Source: CALCLY01 sp900552775 (GTDB lineage Bacteria > Bacillota > Clostridia > UMGS1883 > UMGS1540). Taken from it: 64,000 bases of DNA. Below the pieces are notes generated by a model. That model was not told the DNA's origin. It did not search any database and saw nothing but the letters and a program-made list of their open reading frames with translations. The stretch's first letter is position 1. Each line of letters opens with the position of its first letter. The stretch covers positions 124,001 to 188,000 of the forward strand of contig CALCLY010000022.1 in the NCBI GenBank assembly GCA_937966555.1, read 5' to 3'. The translations under genes and the position numbers were made by a program. Positions 51,932 to 60,035 of the stretch are shown one piece after another.

Positions 51932-53815
51932 TCATTCAAGCTCGGCCGAAGCTTCTTCCCAAATACCGTAAAGCTTGTCAAGCTCTTTTTCGCTCTCGGC
52001 AATCTCCTCCGAAATTTCGGTTGCGGCAACATAATCCGCGCCCGTATTTTGGAGTTTTATCTTAAGCTCCTCCAAAAGCTTTTCTGTTTCGGCTATATCT
52101 TCTTCCGCTTTTTTTAATGTGCGCTCGGCCTTTTGCCTTCTTGCCTTTTCCTTTTTTTCAAGCTCATATGATGATACTGTTTTTTCGCTTTTTATTTTTT
52201 TTGGCTGCTGCGGGAGTGATTTTTCAAGATAATAGTCGTAATTTCCGCAATATTCATGCGTTCCGTTTTCATCAAGTTTATAAATCTTTTCGGCAAGTTT
52301 ATTTATAAAATATCTGTCATGCGAAACTATAAGCGCTGTTCCGTCATAAGACAAAAGCGCGTCCTCGAGCGCCTCTCTCGACGGGATATCGAGATGGTTT
52401 GTAGGCTCGTCCAAAAGCAGCAGATTCGGTTTGGCGAGCATAAGCTTCAAAAGTGCCACTCTTGCCCTCTCTCCGCCGCTTAAACATGAAATCTCTTTAA
52501 AAACATCGTCTCCGCAAAACAGAAATCCGGCAAGATAATTTCTTATTTCCGTATCTGTCAGGCGCGGATATGCATTTCTTATTTCAGATATAACCGTGCT
52601 GCTTTCATGAAGATCCGCAAAATGCTGATCATAGTAACCTATATCGAGCTTAGTGCCGAAACGGATTTCACCGCTGTCTTTTTTTTCTCTTCCCATTAAG
52701 ATATTCATAAGCGTTGTTTTTCCGCATCCGTTGCCGCCTAAAAGGAAAACGCATTCGCCGCTTTTTATATCCATGTTAACATTTTTAAAAAGACTTTGCC
52801 CTTCAAAGCTTTTTGAAACACCCGAAACATACAAAACATCATTTCCGCTCTGACGTGCGCATGAAAAATCTATCCGCACGTTTCGGCTTTCGCTTTCGGG
52901 TACAACAAGTTCCGCAACCTTTCTGTCAAGCATTTTCTGCTTGCTCTCGGCAGTTTTTATATTGCGTTCTCTGTTCCACTGACGCTGCTGTTTTATTATT
53001 CCTTCTATCCTGTGTATTTCGCGCATATCGTTTTCGTAATGCTTTTTTAACACCGCTTCGTTTTTCTTGCTGAACGCCGAATACACCGAATAACTTCCGT
53101 CAAACACCGTAAAACGGCGGTTTTTAAGTTCAAACGTTTTGCTTGTCACTCTGTCAAGAAAATATCTGTCATGCGATATTACTATTATTGCTCCGTCAAA
53201 ACCCGCAAGATAATTTTCAAGAAAAGCGGTAGCTTCCATATCAAGATGGTTTGTCGGTTCGTCCAAAAGCAAAAGATTGTGCCCCGAAAGCAAAAGCTTT
53301 GCCAATGACGCACGCGTTTTTTCTCCGCCGCTCAAAGACGCCACGGGCAAAAGCATATCATCATCCGTAAACCCCAGTCCCATAAGCATGGAACGCGTAC
53401 GTGAGCGGTAAGTAAGTCCTCCGAGCGCTTCAAACTTTTCCGAAAGCTCATGCTGTTTTCTTATATATTCATCTATATCAAGACCCAAAGATATCTGTCT
53501 TGTAACCTTTTCATGTTCGGCTTCTATTTCCGCAAGGTACGAAAAGCATTTTAATACTTCATCAAAAAGCGTTGTTTCCGAGTTTTTCAGCGCATACTGC
53601 TCCATATACCCTATTGAAAGCTGCTGAGACTTTGACACAGTACCGCTGTCCGGCGTTTCCGAACCTGTCAAAATCTTAAAAAGCGTTGTTTTGCCGGCGC
53701 CGTTTGAACCTATAAACCCAACCTTGTCTTTTGCTTCAAGGGAAAACGAAACATTTTGAAACAAAGTGTTTTCGCCAAAGCTTTTTGAAACAGAGCCTAT
53801 ACTTAATATTGCCAT
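51932..53815 (-). CDS. ABC-F family ribosome-associated ATPase
   Basis: A 627-residue ABC-F protein with two ATPase domains and no membrane segments. Walker A motifs are GSNGAGKTT near residue 36 and GGNGCGKTT near residue 357; signatures LSGGEKTRASLAKLLL and LSGGERARVALLKLML each precede DEPTNHLD. A long linker and a Lys/Glu-rich C-terminal coiled coil (about 545-627) are present. ABC-F proteins act on the ribosomal E site in translation or antibiotic protection; this one resembles the Uup/YdiF housekeeping group more than the resistance proteins, but that call is tentative. It has its own promoter at 53847-53875. Confidence 0.92.
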   Translation of the reverse strand: MAILSIGSVSKSFGENTLFQNVSFSLEAKDKVGFIGSNGAGKTTLFKILTGSETPDSGTVSKSQQLSIGYMEQYALKNSETTLFDEVLKCFSYLAEIEAEHEKVTRQISLGLDIDEYIRKQHELSEKFEALGGLTYRSRTRSMLMGLGFTDDDMLLPVASLSGGEKTRASLAKLLLSGHNLLLLDEPTNHLDMEATAFLENYLAGFDGAIIVISHDRYFLDRVTSKTFELKNRRFTVFDGSYSVYSAFSKKNEAVLKKHYENDMREIHRIEGIIKQQRQWNRERNIKTAESKQKMLDRKVAELVVPESESRNVRIDFSCARQSGNDVLYVSGVSKSFEGQSLFKNVNMDIKSGECVFLLGGNGCGKTTLMNILMGREKKDSGEIRFGTKLDIGYYDQHFADLHESSTVISEIRNAYPRLTDTEIRNYLAGFLFCGDDVFKEISCLSGGERARVALLKLMLAKPNLLLLDEPTNHLDIPSREALEDALLSYDGTALIVSHDRYFINKLAEKIYKLDENGTHEYCGNYDYYLEKSLPQQPKKIKSEKTVSSYELEKKEKARRQKAERTLKKAEEDIAETEKLLEELKIKLQNTGADYVAATEISEEIAESEKELDKLYGIWEEASAELE

Positions 53816-53846
53816 TTTACATTCTCCCGAAAAAATATTTCAATTT

Positions 53847-53875
53847 ATTATACACTATATTGACTTATATTTCAA
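53847..53875 (-). promoter_or_regulatory. Promoter of the ABC-F gene
   Basis: On the minus strand TTGAAA (53870-53875) and TATAAT (53847-53852), 17 bases apart, about 30 bases before the ATG. Confidence 0.75.
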
Positions 53876-53902
53876 GAAAATTGTATCGTTTAAATTCATT
53901 TA

Positions 53903-53931
53903 TTGACTTCGGTTTATTTGTATGATATTCT
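53903..53931 (+). promoter_or_regulatory. Promoter of the EamA transporter gene
   Basis: TTGACT (53903-53908) and TATTCT (53926-53931), 17 bases apart. Its position shows that the longer reading frame opening at 53903 cannot be the translated form. Confidence 0.65.
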
Positions 53932-53956
53932 TAATGTCATTTGTGAGGTGATAATA

Positions 53957-54862
53957 ATGTTGAAAATCTACATGCTTATTATGTTTAAATATCTGATTTA
54001 CGGAAGCTCTGTTTTTTTCACCGGCAGACTCACGGAAGCGGTTGACGTTTTAGACGTAATCGCACTGAGATTTCTTATGAGTTTTGCTGTTTTTTTGCTT
54101 CTCAGAGTCTTAAAAATAATAAAGACGGACTTTAGGCATAAACCAATAAAGCCGCTTTTGTTTGCCGCACTTTTTGAACCGGTGCTGTATTTCTTTTTTG
54201 AAACAATGGGAATATCGCGGACAACAACCCTGACGGCAGGTATTATAATTGCTTTTACACCCGTTGTAACCTGTGCGGCAGGTTCTCTGATATTAAAAGA
54301 AAAAACAACACTGCTTCAAAAGCTATTTCTCTTATCAAGCGTTTGCGGAGTAATGCTCATCATTTGCATGACAAAAACAACCGGAGGAGAAAACACACCC
54401 TTCGGAATAGTATGCATGTTTCTTGCCATACTTTCCGGAGCGTTTTTCTGTGTTTTTTCAAGGCAGTCATCAAAATGCTTTTCCGCAATTGAGATAACAT
54501 ATTTTTCAAGTATTCTCGGAGCACTTGTTTTCAATACAATAAACGTTTTAAGACATATTGCCCTCGGAACACTGAATACATATTTCAGCCCATATATGAA
54601 ATTTGATAATCTTATCGGCTTTTTCTTTTTATCCGTACTCTCAACCATAGCGGCAACATGCGCAAACAATTACGTACTTTCAAAAATACCTGTATCCCGC
54701 GCTGCTTCATTCGGAGGTATCTCAACGCTTATCACTATTGCCGAAGGCGTTATTTTTAATCATGAACATTTGTACGTTTACCACATTGTCGGCGTTTTGC
54801 TTATTCTCGGAGGAGTATACGGCGTAAATAAATTTTCAAAAAATAATGGCAAAGCGGTATAA
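53957..54862 (+). CDS. EamA/DMT-family membrane transporter
   Basis: A 301-residue protein with about ten hydrophobic segments arranged as two EamA repeats, for example LIYGSSVFFTGRLTEAVDVL near the start and ISRTTTLTAGIIIAFTPVVT near residue 95. DMT transporters export or take up small metabolites; no substrate can be assigned. I chose ATG 53957, eight bases after GAGGTG, because an in-frame start 54 bases upstream lies in the promoter. The enolase gene follows after 78 bases on the same strand. Confidence 0.87.
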   Translation: MLKIYMLIMFKYLIYGSSVFFTGRLTEAVDVLDVIALRFLMSFAVFLLLRVLKIIKTDFRHKPIKPLLFAALFEPVLYFFFETMGISRTTTLTAGIIIAFTPVVTCAAGSLILKEKTTLLQKLFLLSSVCGVMLIICMTKTTGGENTPFGIVCMFLAILSGAFFCVFSRQSSKCFSAIEITYFSSILGALVFNTINVLRHIALGTLNTYFSPYMKFDNLIGFFFLSVLSTIAATCANNYVLSKIPVSRAASFGGISTLITIAEGVIFNHEHLYVYHIVGVLLILGGVYGVNKFSKNNGKAV

Positions 54863-54940
54863 AAATTCTTTTTCCGCACGATAATATCCGGTATAAACAT
54901 ATTATTTATGCCGTTGCATGGCGGCGGAATGGAGATTTTT

Positions 54941-56182
54941 ATGAGCGAACTTGATATCAAAAATATAAAAGCATATGAAATTCTGGATTCTCGAGGGAAC
55001 CCGACAGTCGAAGCACATGTTACGCTTGAAAACGGCTCTGTAGGCGTATCGGCAGTGCCGTCGGGAGCGTCAACCGGAATGCATGAAGCTCTTGAAATGC
55101 GTGACGGAGACATGGGGCGTTTTCGCGGCAAAGGCGTTTTAAAAGCCAAAAACATAATAGAAACAGTAATAAAAGATGCTCTCATTGGCAGATGCGCGGC
55201 AAACCAGCGGCGTATCGACAATGCTCTGTGCAAACTTGACGGTACGGAAAACAAATCAAATCTCGGCGCAAATGCAACACTTGCCGTTTCTCAGGCTGTT
55301 GCAAAAGCTGCTGCAAGCGGGCGCCGCATTCCCCTTTGGAAACACATCGGTGGCATAAATTCATACATGATGCCGCTTCCTATGATGAACATTTTAAACG
55401 GCGGAGCTCACGCCGATAACAATATCGAAATACAGGAATTTATGATAGTACCTGTGGGCGCAAAGACATTCCGCTGCGGCGTGGAAATGTGCGCAGATGT
55501 ATATGCAAAACTCCGCTCTATTTTGAAGGAAAATGATCTGAGCACCGCTGTCGGCGATGAAGGCGGATTTGCGCCGGAACTTGACGGAGACGAGGAAGCT
55601 GTGGAGCTTTTGTGTAAAGCCATTGAAAACTGCGGATATAAGCTTTATAAAGACTTCAAAATTGCTCTTGATATTGCATCGTCCGAATGGTATGAAAACG
55701 GGATATACAGATTGCAGAAAAGCGGTGAAATGAAAACTCCGGGCGAACTCTTGGATTTTTATGATGATCTTATTGAAAATTACCCGATTATTTCTATTGA
55801 AGACGGCGCGGCAGAAGATGATTTTGACACATGGGAGGAACTTACAAAACGTTTCGGCTCAAAAATCCAGCTTGTCGGCGACGACCTTTTCGTCACCAAC
55901 GTAAAGAGAATACAAAAAGGCATTGACAGAAAACTCTCAAATGCCGTCCTGATAAAGCCCAATCAAATCGGTACGGTTACCGAAACAATAGACGCGGTTC
56001 ACTTGGCGCGTGAGCACGGCATGGGAACGATTATATCGCACCGTTCCGGAGAAACCGCCGATACTTTTATAGCGGACTTAGCCGTGGGGCTTAATGCGGG
56101 GCAAATAAAAACCGGCGCACCGTGCAGAAGCGAACGCTGCGAAAAGTATAACAGACTCATGAAAATTGAAGACGAGATATAG
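54941..56182 (+). CDS. eno: Enolase (divergent form)
   Basis: A 413-residue protein catalysing 2-phosphoglycerate to phosphoenolpyruvate. It starts at ATG 54941 after GGAG (an in-frame start at 54908 is less likely) with IKAYEILDSRGNPTVEAHV. Also present are SGASTGMHEALEMRD, GTENKSNLGANATLAVS, GDEGGFAPEL (catalytic glutamate), LIKPNQIGTVTETI (catalytic lysine), ISHRSGETAD and QIKTGAPCRSERCEKYN. All key residues appear intact, but several blocks deviate from ordinary bacterial enolase (IEDGAAEDDFDTW where IEDGLDENDW is usual; GAPCRSER for GSLSRSDR), and the chain is about 15 residues short. It may be a second, specialised copy. Confidence 0.88.
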   Translation: MSELDIKNIKAYEILDSRGNPTVEAHVTLENGSVGVSAVPSGASTGMHEALEMRDGDMGRFRGKGVLKAKNIIETVIKDALIGRCAANQRRIDNALCKLDGTENKSNLGANATLAVSQAVAKAAASGRRIPLWKHIGGINSYMMPLPMMNILNGGAHADNNIEIQEFMIVPVGAKTFRCGVEMCADVYAKLRSILKENDLSTAVGDEGGFAPELDGDEEAVELLCKAIENCGYKLYKDFKIALDIASSEWYENGIYRLQKSGEMKTPGELLDFYDDLIENYPIISIEDGAAEDDFDTWEELTKRFGSKIQLVGDDLFVTNVKRIQKGIDRKLSNAVLIKPNQIGTVTETIDAVHLAREHGMGTIISHRSGETADTFIADLAVGLNAGQIKTGAPCRSERCEKYNRLMKIEDEI

Positions 56183-56200
56183 CGGATCTTAAAAACTCCA

Positions 56201-56253
56201 AAAAAACGAGGGGGCGCACCGAAACGATTTCGCTTTGGTGCGCCCCCTCGTTT
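56201..56253. terminator. Very strong bidirectional terminator between eno and the isomerase gene
   Basis: ACGAGGGGGCGCACC pairs with GGTGCGCCCCCTCGT, with T runs on both strands (TTTTTATT on plus; TTTTTTGGAGTTTTT on minus). It serves both convergent genes. Confidence 0.92.
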
Positions 56254-56823
56254 TTATTCCGGTTTATCCTCAAGCGCGATATCGTAATTTCCGAGATATT
56301 TTACTTTAAATCCATTCTTTTTATATTCTTCATAATCAAATGCATCAAGCTCATCAACGGCAAGTTTATGGAACTCATAAAAATTATGCCACCACTCATA
56401 TCCGTCTCCGAGATCATGATTTAAAAATGCTTCGGCAATTTCAATTCCCATCTGCGGTGCTACATAAAATGCCCCCATTGCAAGAACATTTACACCGTTG
56501 CCCGTAATTGCACGCAAGGCGGCGGGAACAGATTCTACAACACCGGCATGCACACCCGGGCACTTGCTTGCAGCTATATGTATTCCCATTCCGGTGCCGC
56601 AGAAAAGCAGCGCGCGGTCAAATTCTTTTTCGGTAATCATTGACCCTACACGGAGACCTATTCTGTGAAACATAAGTTCCGGATCATTGTCACTTTCGCT
56701 TCTTACACCCACATCCGTTACTTCCCATCCTTTTTTCTTAAGATGAGCTACTATCGCTTCTTTAAGCGGAAATCCGGCAAAATCCGCTCCGACCAAAATT
56801 TGTTTGTTTTTTACGCTTTTCAT
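56254..56823 (-). CDS. RpiB/LacA/LacB-family sugar-phosphate isomerase
   Basis: A 189-residue isomerase. It has ILVGADFAGFPLKEAIVAHL at the start (the Asp/Ala substrate loop), a catalytic-region LFCGTGMGIHIAASKCPGVH with cysteine near residue 70, and the GNGVNVLAMGAFYVAP segment. The family interconverts ribose/ribulose-5-phosphate or allose/tagatose-type phosphates. It is about 40 residues longer than ordinary RpiB; the extra C-terminal part (GYEWWHNFYEFHKL, then an acidic tail) marks a distinct subgroup whose substrate I cannot name. The ATG 56821-56823 follows AAAGGAG. The decayed gene upstream may once have shared its pathway. Confidence 0.87.
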   Translation of the reverse strand: MKSVKNKQILVGADFAGFPLKEAIVAHLKKKGWEVTDVGVRSESDNDPELMFHRIGLRVGSMITEKEFDRALLFCGTGMGIHIAASKCPGVHAGVVESVPAALRAITGNGVNVLAMGAFYVAPQMGIEIAEAFLNHDLGDGYEWWHNFYEFHKLAVDELDAFDYEEYKKNGFKVKYLGNYDIALEDKPE

Positions 56824-56838
56824 AAAAACTCCTTTCAA

Positions 56839-57110
56839 TTATTTATATAACGGTCCGTATTCTTTGTACGCTCTGTAATCTGTTGATGTTTTATCTTCTC
56901 CCGCTCCAAAACCTGTCCACAAGTGCGGTCTGTATATTTTTTCGTCCTCAACGTTGTGAATAGATACAGGTACGGCAGCATAGAAGCCAAGGTAATCAAG
57001 TCAGCTCCTATATGTCCGTGAACCGTAACGCTGCAGTTTTCTCCACAAAACCCTGAAATTTCCTTTATCGTCCGTGGCGGTATTTCTTATTGCGAGAACT
57101 TATCCGAATT
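56839..57110 (-). pseudogene. Decayed 3' part of an unidentified gene upstream of the isomerase
   Basis: The minus strand keeps an intact 53-codon C-terminal end (DYLGFYAAVPVSIHNVEDEK, then YRPHLWTGFGAGEDKTS and a final YKEYGPLYK) stopping at 56839. Further upstream the same protein continues in other frames (NCSVTVHGHIGADL, then AIRNTATDDKGNFRVL), separated by frameshifts and stops. No start codon or ribosome site for a full gene is visible. I do not recognise the family. It ends 15 bases before the isomerase start, so it was probably the upstream partner in an operon. Confidence 0.65.
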
Positions 57111-57277
57111 TCATCTTTATCTATGTCTCTTATGTCATTTTGTTGAATCCTACAAAAACAAATATATCATATTCCCCTTTCCGTGTCAATAAAATTTTCA
57201 AATAAAACAACACTGTTCCGTAAAAAAAAATTCATTTTATTAATACTGTATAAATTTTAAGAAAATTTTTAAGAATC

Positions 57278-57306
57278 TTGACAAAAGATGCGTTTAATGC
57301 TACAAT
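57278..57306 (+). promoter_or_regulatory. Promoter of the TetR gene and following surface-protein genes
   Basis: TTGACA (57278-57283) and TACAAT (57301-57306), 17 bases apart. Transcription would begin near 57313, leaving a leader of about 105 bases before the TetR ATG. Confidence 0.8.
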
Positions 57307-57420
57307 AATATGCGTAAAGTTTTATTTAAAACAAAAGAAAAACAAAGGTGTCTTGAAAACTATTTTTTTAATTTTAAAATAAAACAGCTGTTCAAGCACT
57401 CTAAAAGAAGGGATTATGTA

Positions 57421-57993
57421 ATGAAAACCGCAACATACCAAATTGACGTAAACGATATATTGGACAGAATATTCACGTTCTTTGCTAAACGTGGTCTGGA
57501 AAATGTAACGATACGCGAGCTATGCAGAGGAACAGGATTGGTGCAGGGCACGATTTATTATTGGTTTGGTGACAAAACAAAGATGATTTGCGAATGCACA
57601 GAGTACGGTCTGAAAAAAGTGACTGATGAAATATTCAGATATGTATTTTCAAGTCTTAAAAATCTTGACCGTTTTTTCGAAGAATGTCTTGATGAACTCG
57701 GCAAATACCAAAAAGAGCTTCGTTTTATTTATCAAATGGTTTCAAGCCCCGTATACGGAGACCAGATCCGTCAAAAAGCAGCGGCCTACAATCTGATATA
57801 CGATGAATATACACACAAGCTTTCCGATTATCTGAGCTGCGATGAAGAAGATCTTCGCCCGCTGGTTTATCTTTTTATTTCCGCAGTTCTTGACTACATT
57901 ATCTGGGACGAGCGCGAAAAAAGTCAGCTTCAGCTTGATTTTATATATTCAACGCTTGTAAAACAAGTTATGCACGAAAACAAAAATAAATAA
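57421..57993 (+). CDS. TetR/AcrR-family transcriptional regulator
   Basis: A 190-residue regulator. The N-terminal DNA-binding domain (about residues 8-60) has VNDILDRIFTFFAKRGLENV, then TIRELCRGTGLVQGTIYYWF, the TetR helix-turn-helix, followed by an all-helical ligand domain. I chose ATG 57421, behind AGAAGGG; an in-frame ATG at 57310 lies at the promoter's -10 edge and cannot be used. The gene is 29 bases upstream of a surface protein gene on the same strand and may control it and itself. Its ligand is unknown. Confidence 0.9.
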   Translation: MKTATYQIDVNDILDRIFTFFAKRGLENVTIRELCRGTGLVQGTIYYWFGDKTKMICECTEYGLKKVTDEIFRYVFSSLKNLDRFFEECLDELGKYQKELRFIYQMVSSPVYGDQIRQKAAAYNLIYDEYTHKLSDYLSCDEEDLRPLVYLFISAVLDYIIWDEREKSQLQLDFIYSTLVKQVMHENKNK

Positions 57994-58022
57994 ACATAAA
58001 TACTTTAATGGAGGTTTTAAAG

Positions 58023-59978
58023 GTGAAATCCAAAATCTTTTCAAAAATAGGAACACTGGCTATAGCAGCATGCCTGGCGTTTTCAGCGCTTCCGGCTTCG
58101 GCTGCCGCGCAAAAGACAATCAAAGTAAATTTTAAAGACATTACGGACACCGACATTTCAACTCTCACAGGTGAAGCAAAAGTTCTCGTAACCGTTGAAG
58201 GCGCTTCGGGCTCAGCAACAATTGCACAAATGTCGTTTGGTTTTGACGGAGATTTAAAATATAAATCCGTTCGTTTCCTTAAAGGGAAAAACAATCCGCC
58301 CGAAGGTGTATGGTATTCTCCGAATCCCGCTGCGGCAAACTCGGAAAAGAATTTTCTTACAAGCATAATGGCGCCCGGCGGTCTTGACTTTTCAGACAGC
58401 GAAGATTTATTTATACTCACATTTTCGGGTGAAAGCGGAAAAAGCGTAAATTTGAAGCTCAATGACCTGAGCCAAACTTACTGCACCGTTGACGGCGAAG
58501 ATCGCCTTGCCGAAACAAACAGCAAAATAACCGTATCGGCAAGTGCCAAAGCAAATGAGGGCAAAAATGCCGCTGTTCATCTTACCATGGACAAGGTAAC
58601 TGATTTTACCGGTAAAGGCGACCCCGGTATAACCGTAACAATAACCGGAAATAAGACAGGCGGCAGCACAATATACACAGAGCTTGATAATTCACTGCAC
58701 CGCGAAAGCACCTCCATCCCATCTTTTCTTCTCGAAAACACAGTGCTTGCGGACGACACTTACACAGTTGAAGTATCCGGCATAGGCTATGTTTCTTATA
58801 AAAAGGAAAACGTATCGTTTGACGATGTGCTTGAAATCACAAATGCAGACTTTATTCCCGGCGATGTTAATGCAGACGGAAAAATTGACAAAGACGATAA
58901 AACTGCCGTTGAAGAGCTTATTGCAAACAATGAGTACAGCGAAGCCGCAGACTTTAACCGTGACGGAAAAGTCAACAAATATGACCTTGATGTTTTTGCC
59001 GGAATTACCGATGACGGCAGCGTTCCCGCGAAGCTTAACAAACCCAAACTTAAAGCGTCCGACAAAAAGATTTCCGTTTCATGGGAAAAATCGGCTGACG
59101 AAACGGTTACAGGCTACGTAATAAAATACAGCAGCGATTCCAAAAATGAAAAAACCGTTAACGTAAACGGCATGAACAAGACAAGCTATGATTTAACAGG
59201 TCTTTCGGCAAATACAACATACAGTGTAAGTATAGCCGCAAAGAACGAGGTTGGAACAGGCGAATTTTCAGAATCTGAATCTGCCACAACACCTAAAATC
59301 AAATCCGATGACGGCTCCGGCAGCGGCTCGGGTTCAGGTTCGGGATCCGGTTCCGGTTCCGGCTCAGGTTCCGGCAGCGGAAACGGCAGCACGAACCCAA
59401 ATCCATCAAATCCGCAAACACCTTCGGAAAACGAAGCTTTCAAAGACCTTGATAATCACGTTTGGGCAAAGGATTCTATATATTACCTTAAAGACAAAGG
59501 AATTATAAGCGGCGTAAGCGAAACCGAGTTTGCTCCCGCAAATAACATAAAGCGCGGCGATTTTATTCTTATTCTCACAAGAATGCTCAGCGTAAATGAT
59601 GAGTTTTCCGAAAATTTTGCCGATGTTCCCGAAAGCTCCTATTATTACAAAGCCATAGGCAGCGCTAAAAAAGCAGGTATTGCGCAGGGCAGCGGCGAAA
59701 ACTTTATGCCCGAAAACAGTATTACAAGACAGGATTTAATCACGCTTACATACCGTGCTTTCCTTTCAAAGGGATATATAAAAGAAAATAAGGATATGTC
59801 TTCTCTGGACGCTTTTACCGATAAAAACAGCGTTTCAGATTACGCAAAGGAAGCAATGTCTTCCATGGTATCTGCCGGAATTATAAAAGGCTCCGACGGG
59901 CTTTTAAATCCTCTCGGCAACGCAACACGCGCAGAAGTTGCCGTTATGTGCGCAAGACTTTATGAATTAATTAAATAA
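58023..59978 (+). CDS. Surface protein with dockerin, FN3 and three SLH modules
   Basis: A 651-residue secreted protein starting at GTG 58023, eight bases after GGAGG. Order: signal peptide (1-~32), beta domain of cohesin-like character (about 35-175), a second beta domain (about 175-275), a dockerin-like EF-hand pair (about 278-330: GDVNADGKIDKDD and DFNRDGKVNKYDLDVF), a fibronectin type III domain (about 335-425), an 11-fold Gly-Ser linker (about 431-452) and three SLH modules (about 475-651). It is probably held on the wall polymer and may recruit or be recruited by partner proteins. Cohesin assignment is weak. Confidence 0.82.
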   Translation: MKSKIFSKIGTLAIAACLAFSALPASAAAQKTIKVNFKDITDTDISTLTGEAKVLVTVEGASGSATIAQMSFGFDGDLKYKSVRFLKGKNNPPEGVWYSPNPAAANSEKNFLTSIMAPGGLDFSDSEDLFILTFSGESGKSVNLKLNDLSQTYCTVDGEDRLAETNSKITVSASAKANEGKNAAVHLTMDKVTDFTGKGDPGITVTITGNKTGGSTIYTELDNSLHRESTSIPSFLLENTVLADDTYTVEVSGIGYVSYKKENVSFDDVLEITNADFIPGDVNADGKIDKDDKTAVEELIANNEYSEAADFNRDGKVNKYDLDVFAGITDDGSVPAKLNKPKLKASDKKISVSWEKSADETVTGYVIKYSSDSKNEKTVNVNGMNKTSYDLTGLSANTTYSVSIAAKNEVGTGEFSESESATTPKIKSDDGSGSGSGSGSGSGSGSGSGSGSGNGSTNPNPSNPQTPSENEAFKDLDNHVWAKDSIYYLKDKGIISGVSETEFAPANNIKRGDFILILTRMLSVNDEFSENFADVPESSYYYKAIGSAKKAGIAQGSGENFMPENSITRQDLITLTYRAFLSKGYIKENKDMSSLDAFTDKNSVSDYAKEAMSSMVSAGIIKGSDGLLNPLGNATRAEVAVMCARLYELIK

Positions 59979-60035
59979 GTTAATTACCCGATAACCTCGG
60001 ATGATTATAATTTTTTTGAAAGAAGGAAAAGAAAA

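Noticed and set aside
57310..57420. N-terminal extension of the TetR protein
   Set aside because: The start would lie at or before the transcription start of the promoter at 57278-57306, and the family begins near ATG 57421.
59313..59378. CRISPR or satellite-type repeat at the Gly-Ser region
   Set aside because: The repeat is at protein level only; there are no spacers. I saw no CRISPR array, insertion sequence or phage genes in the window.
59186..59443. Minus-strand frame with Pro-Glu repeats
   Set aside because: It is the complement of the Gly-Ser linker of the SLH-dockerin protein.
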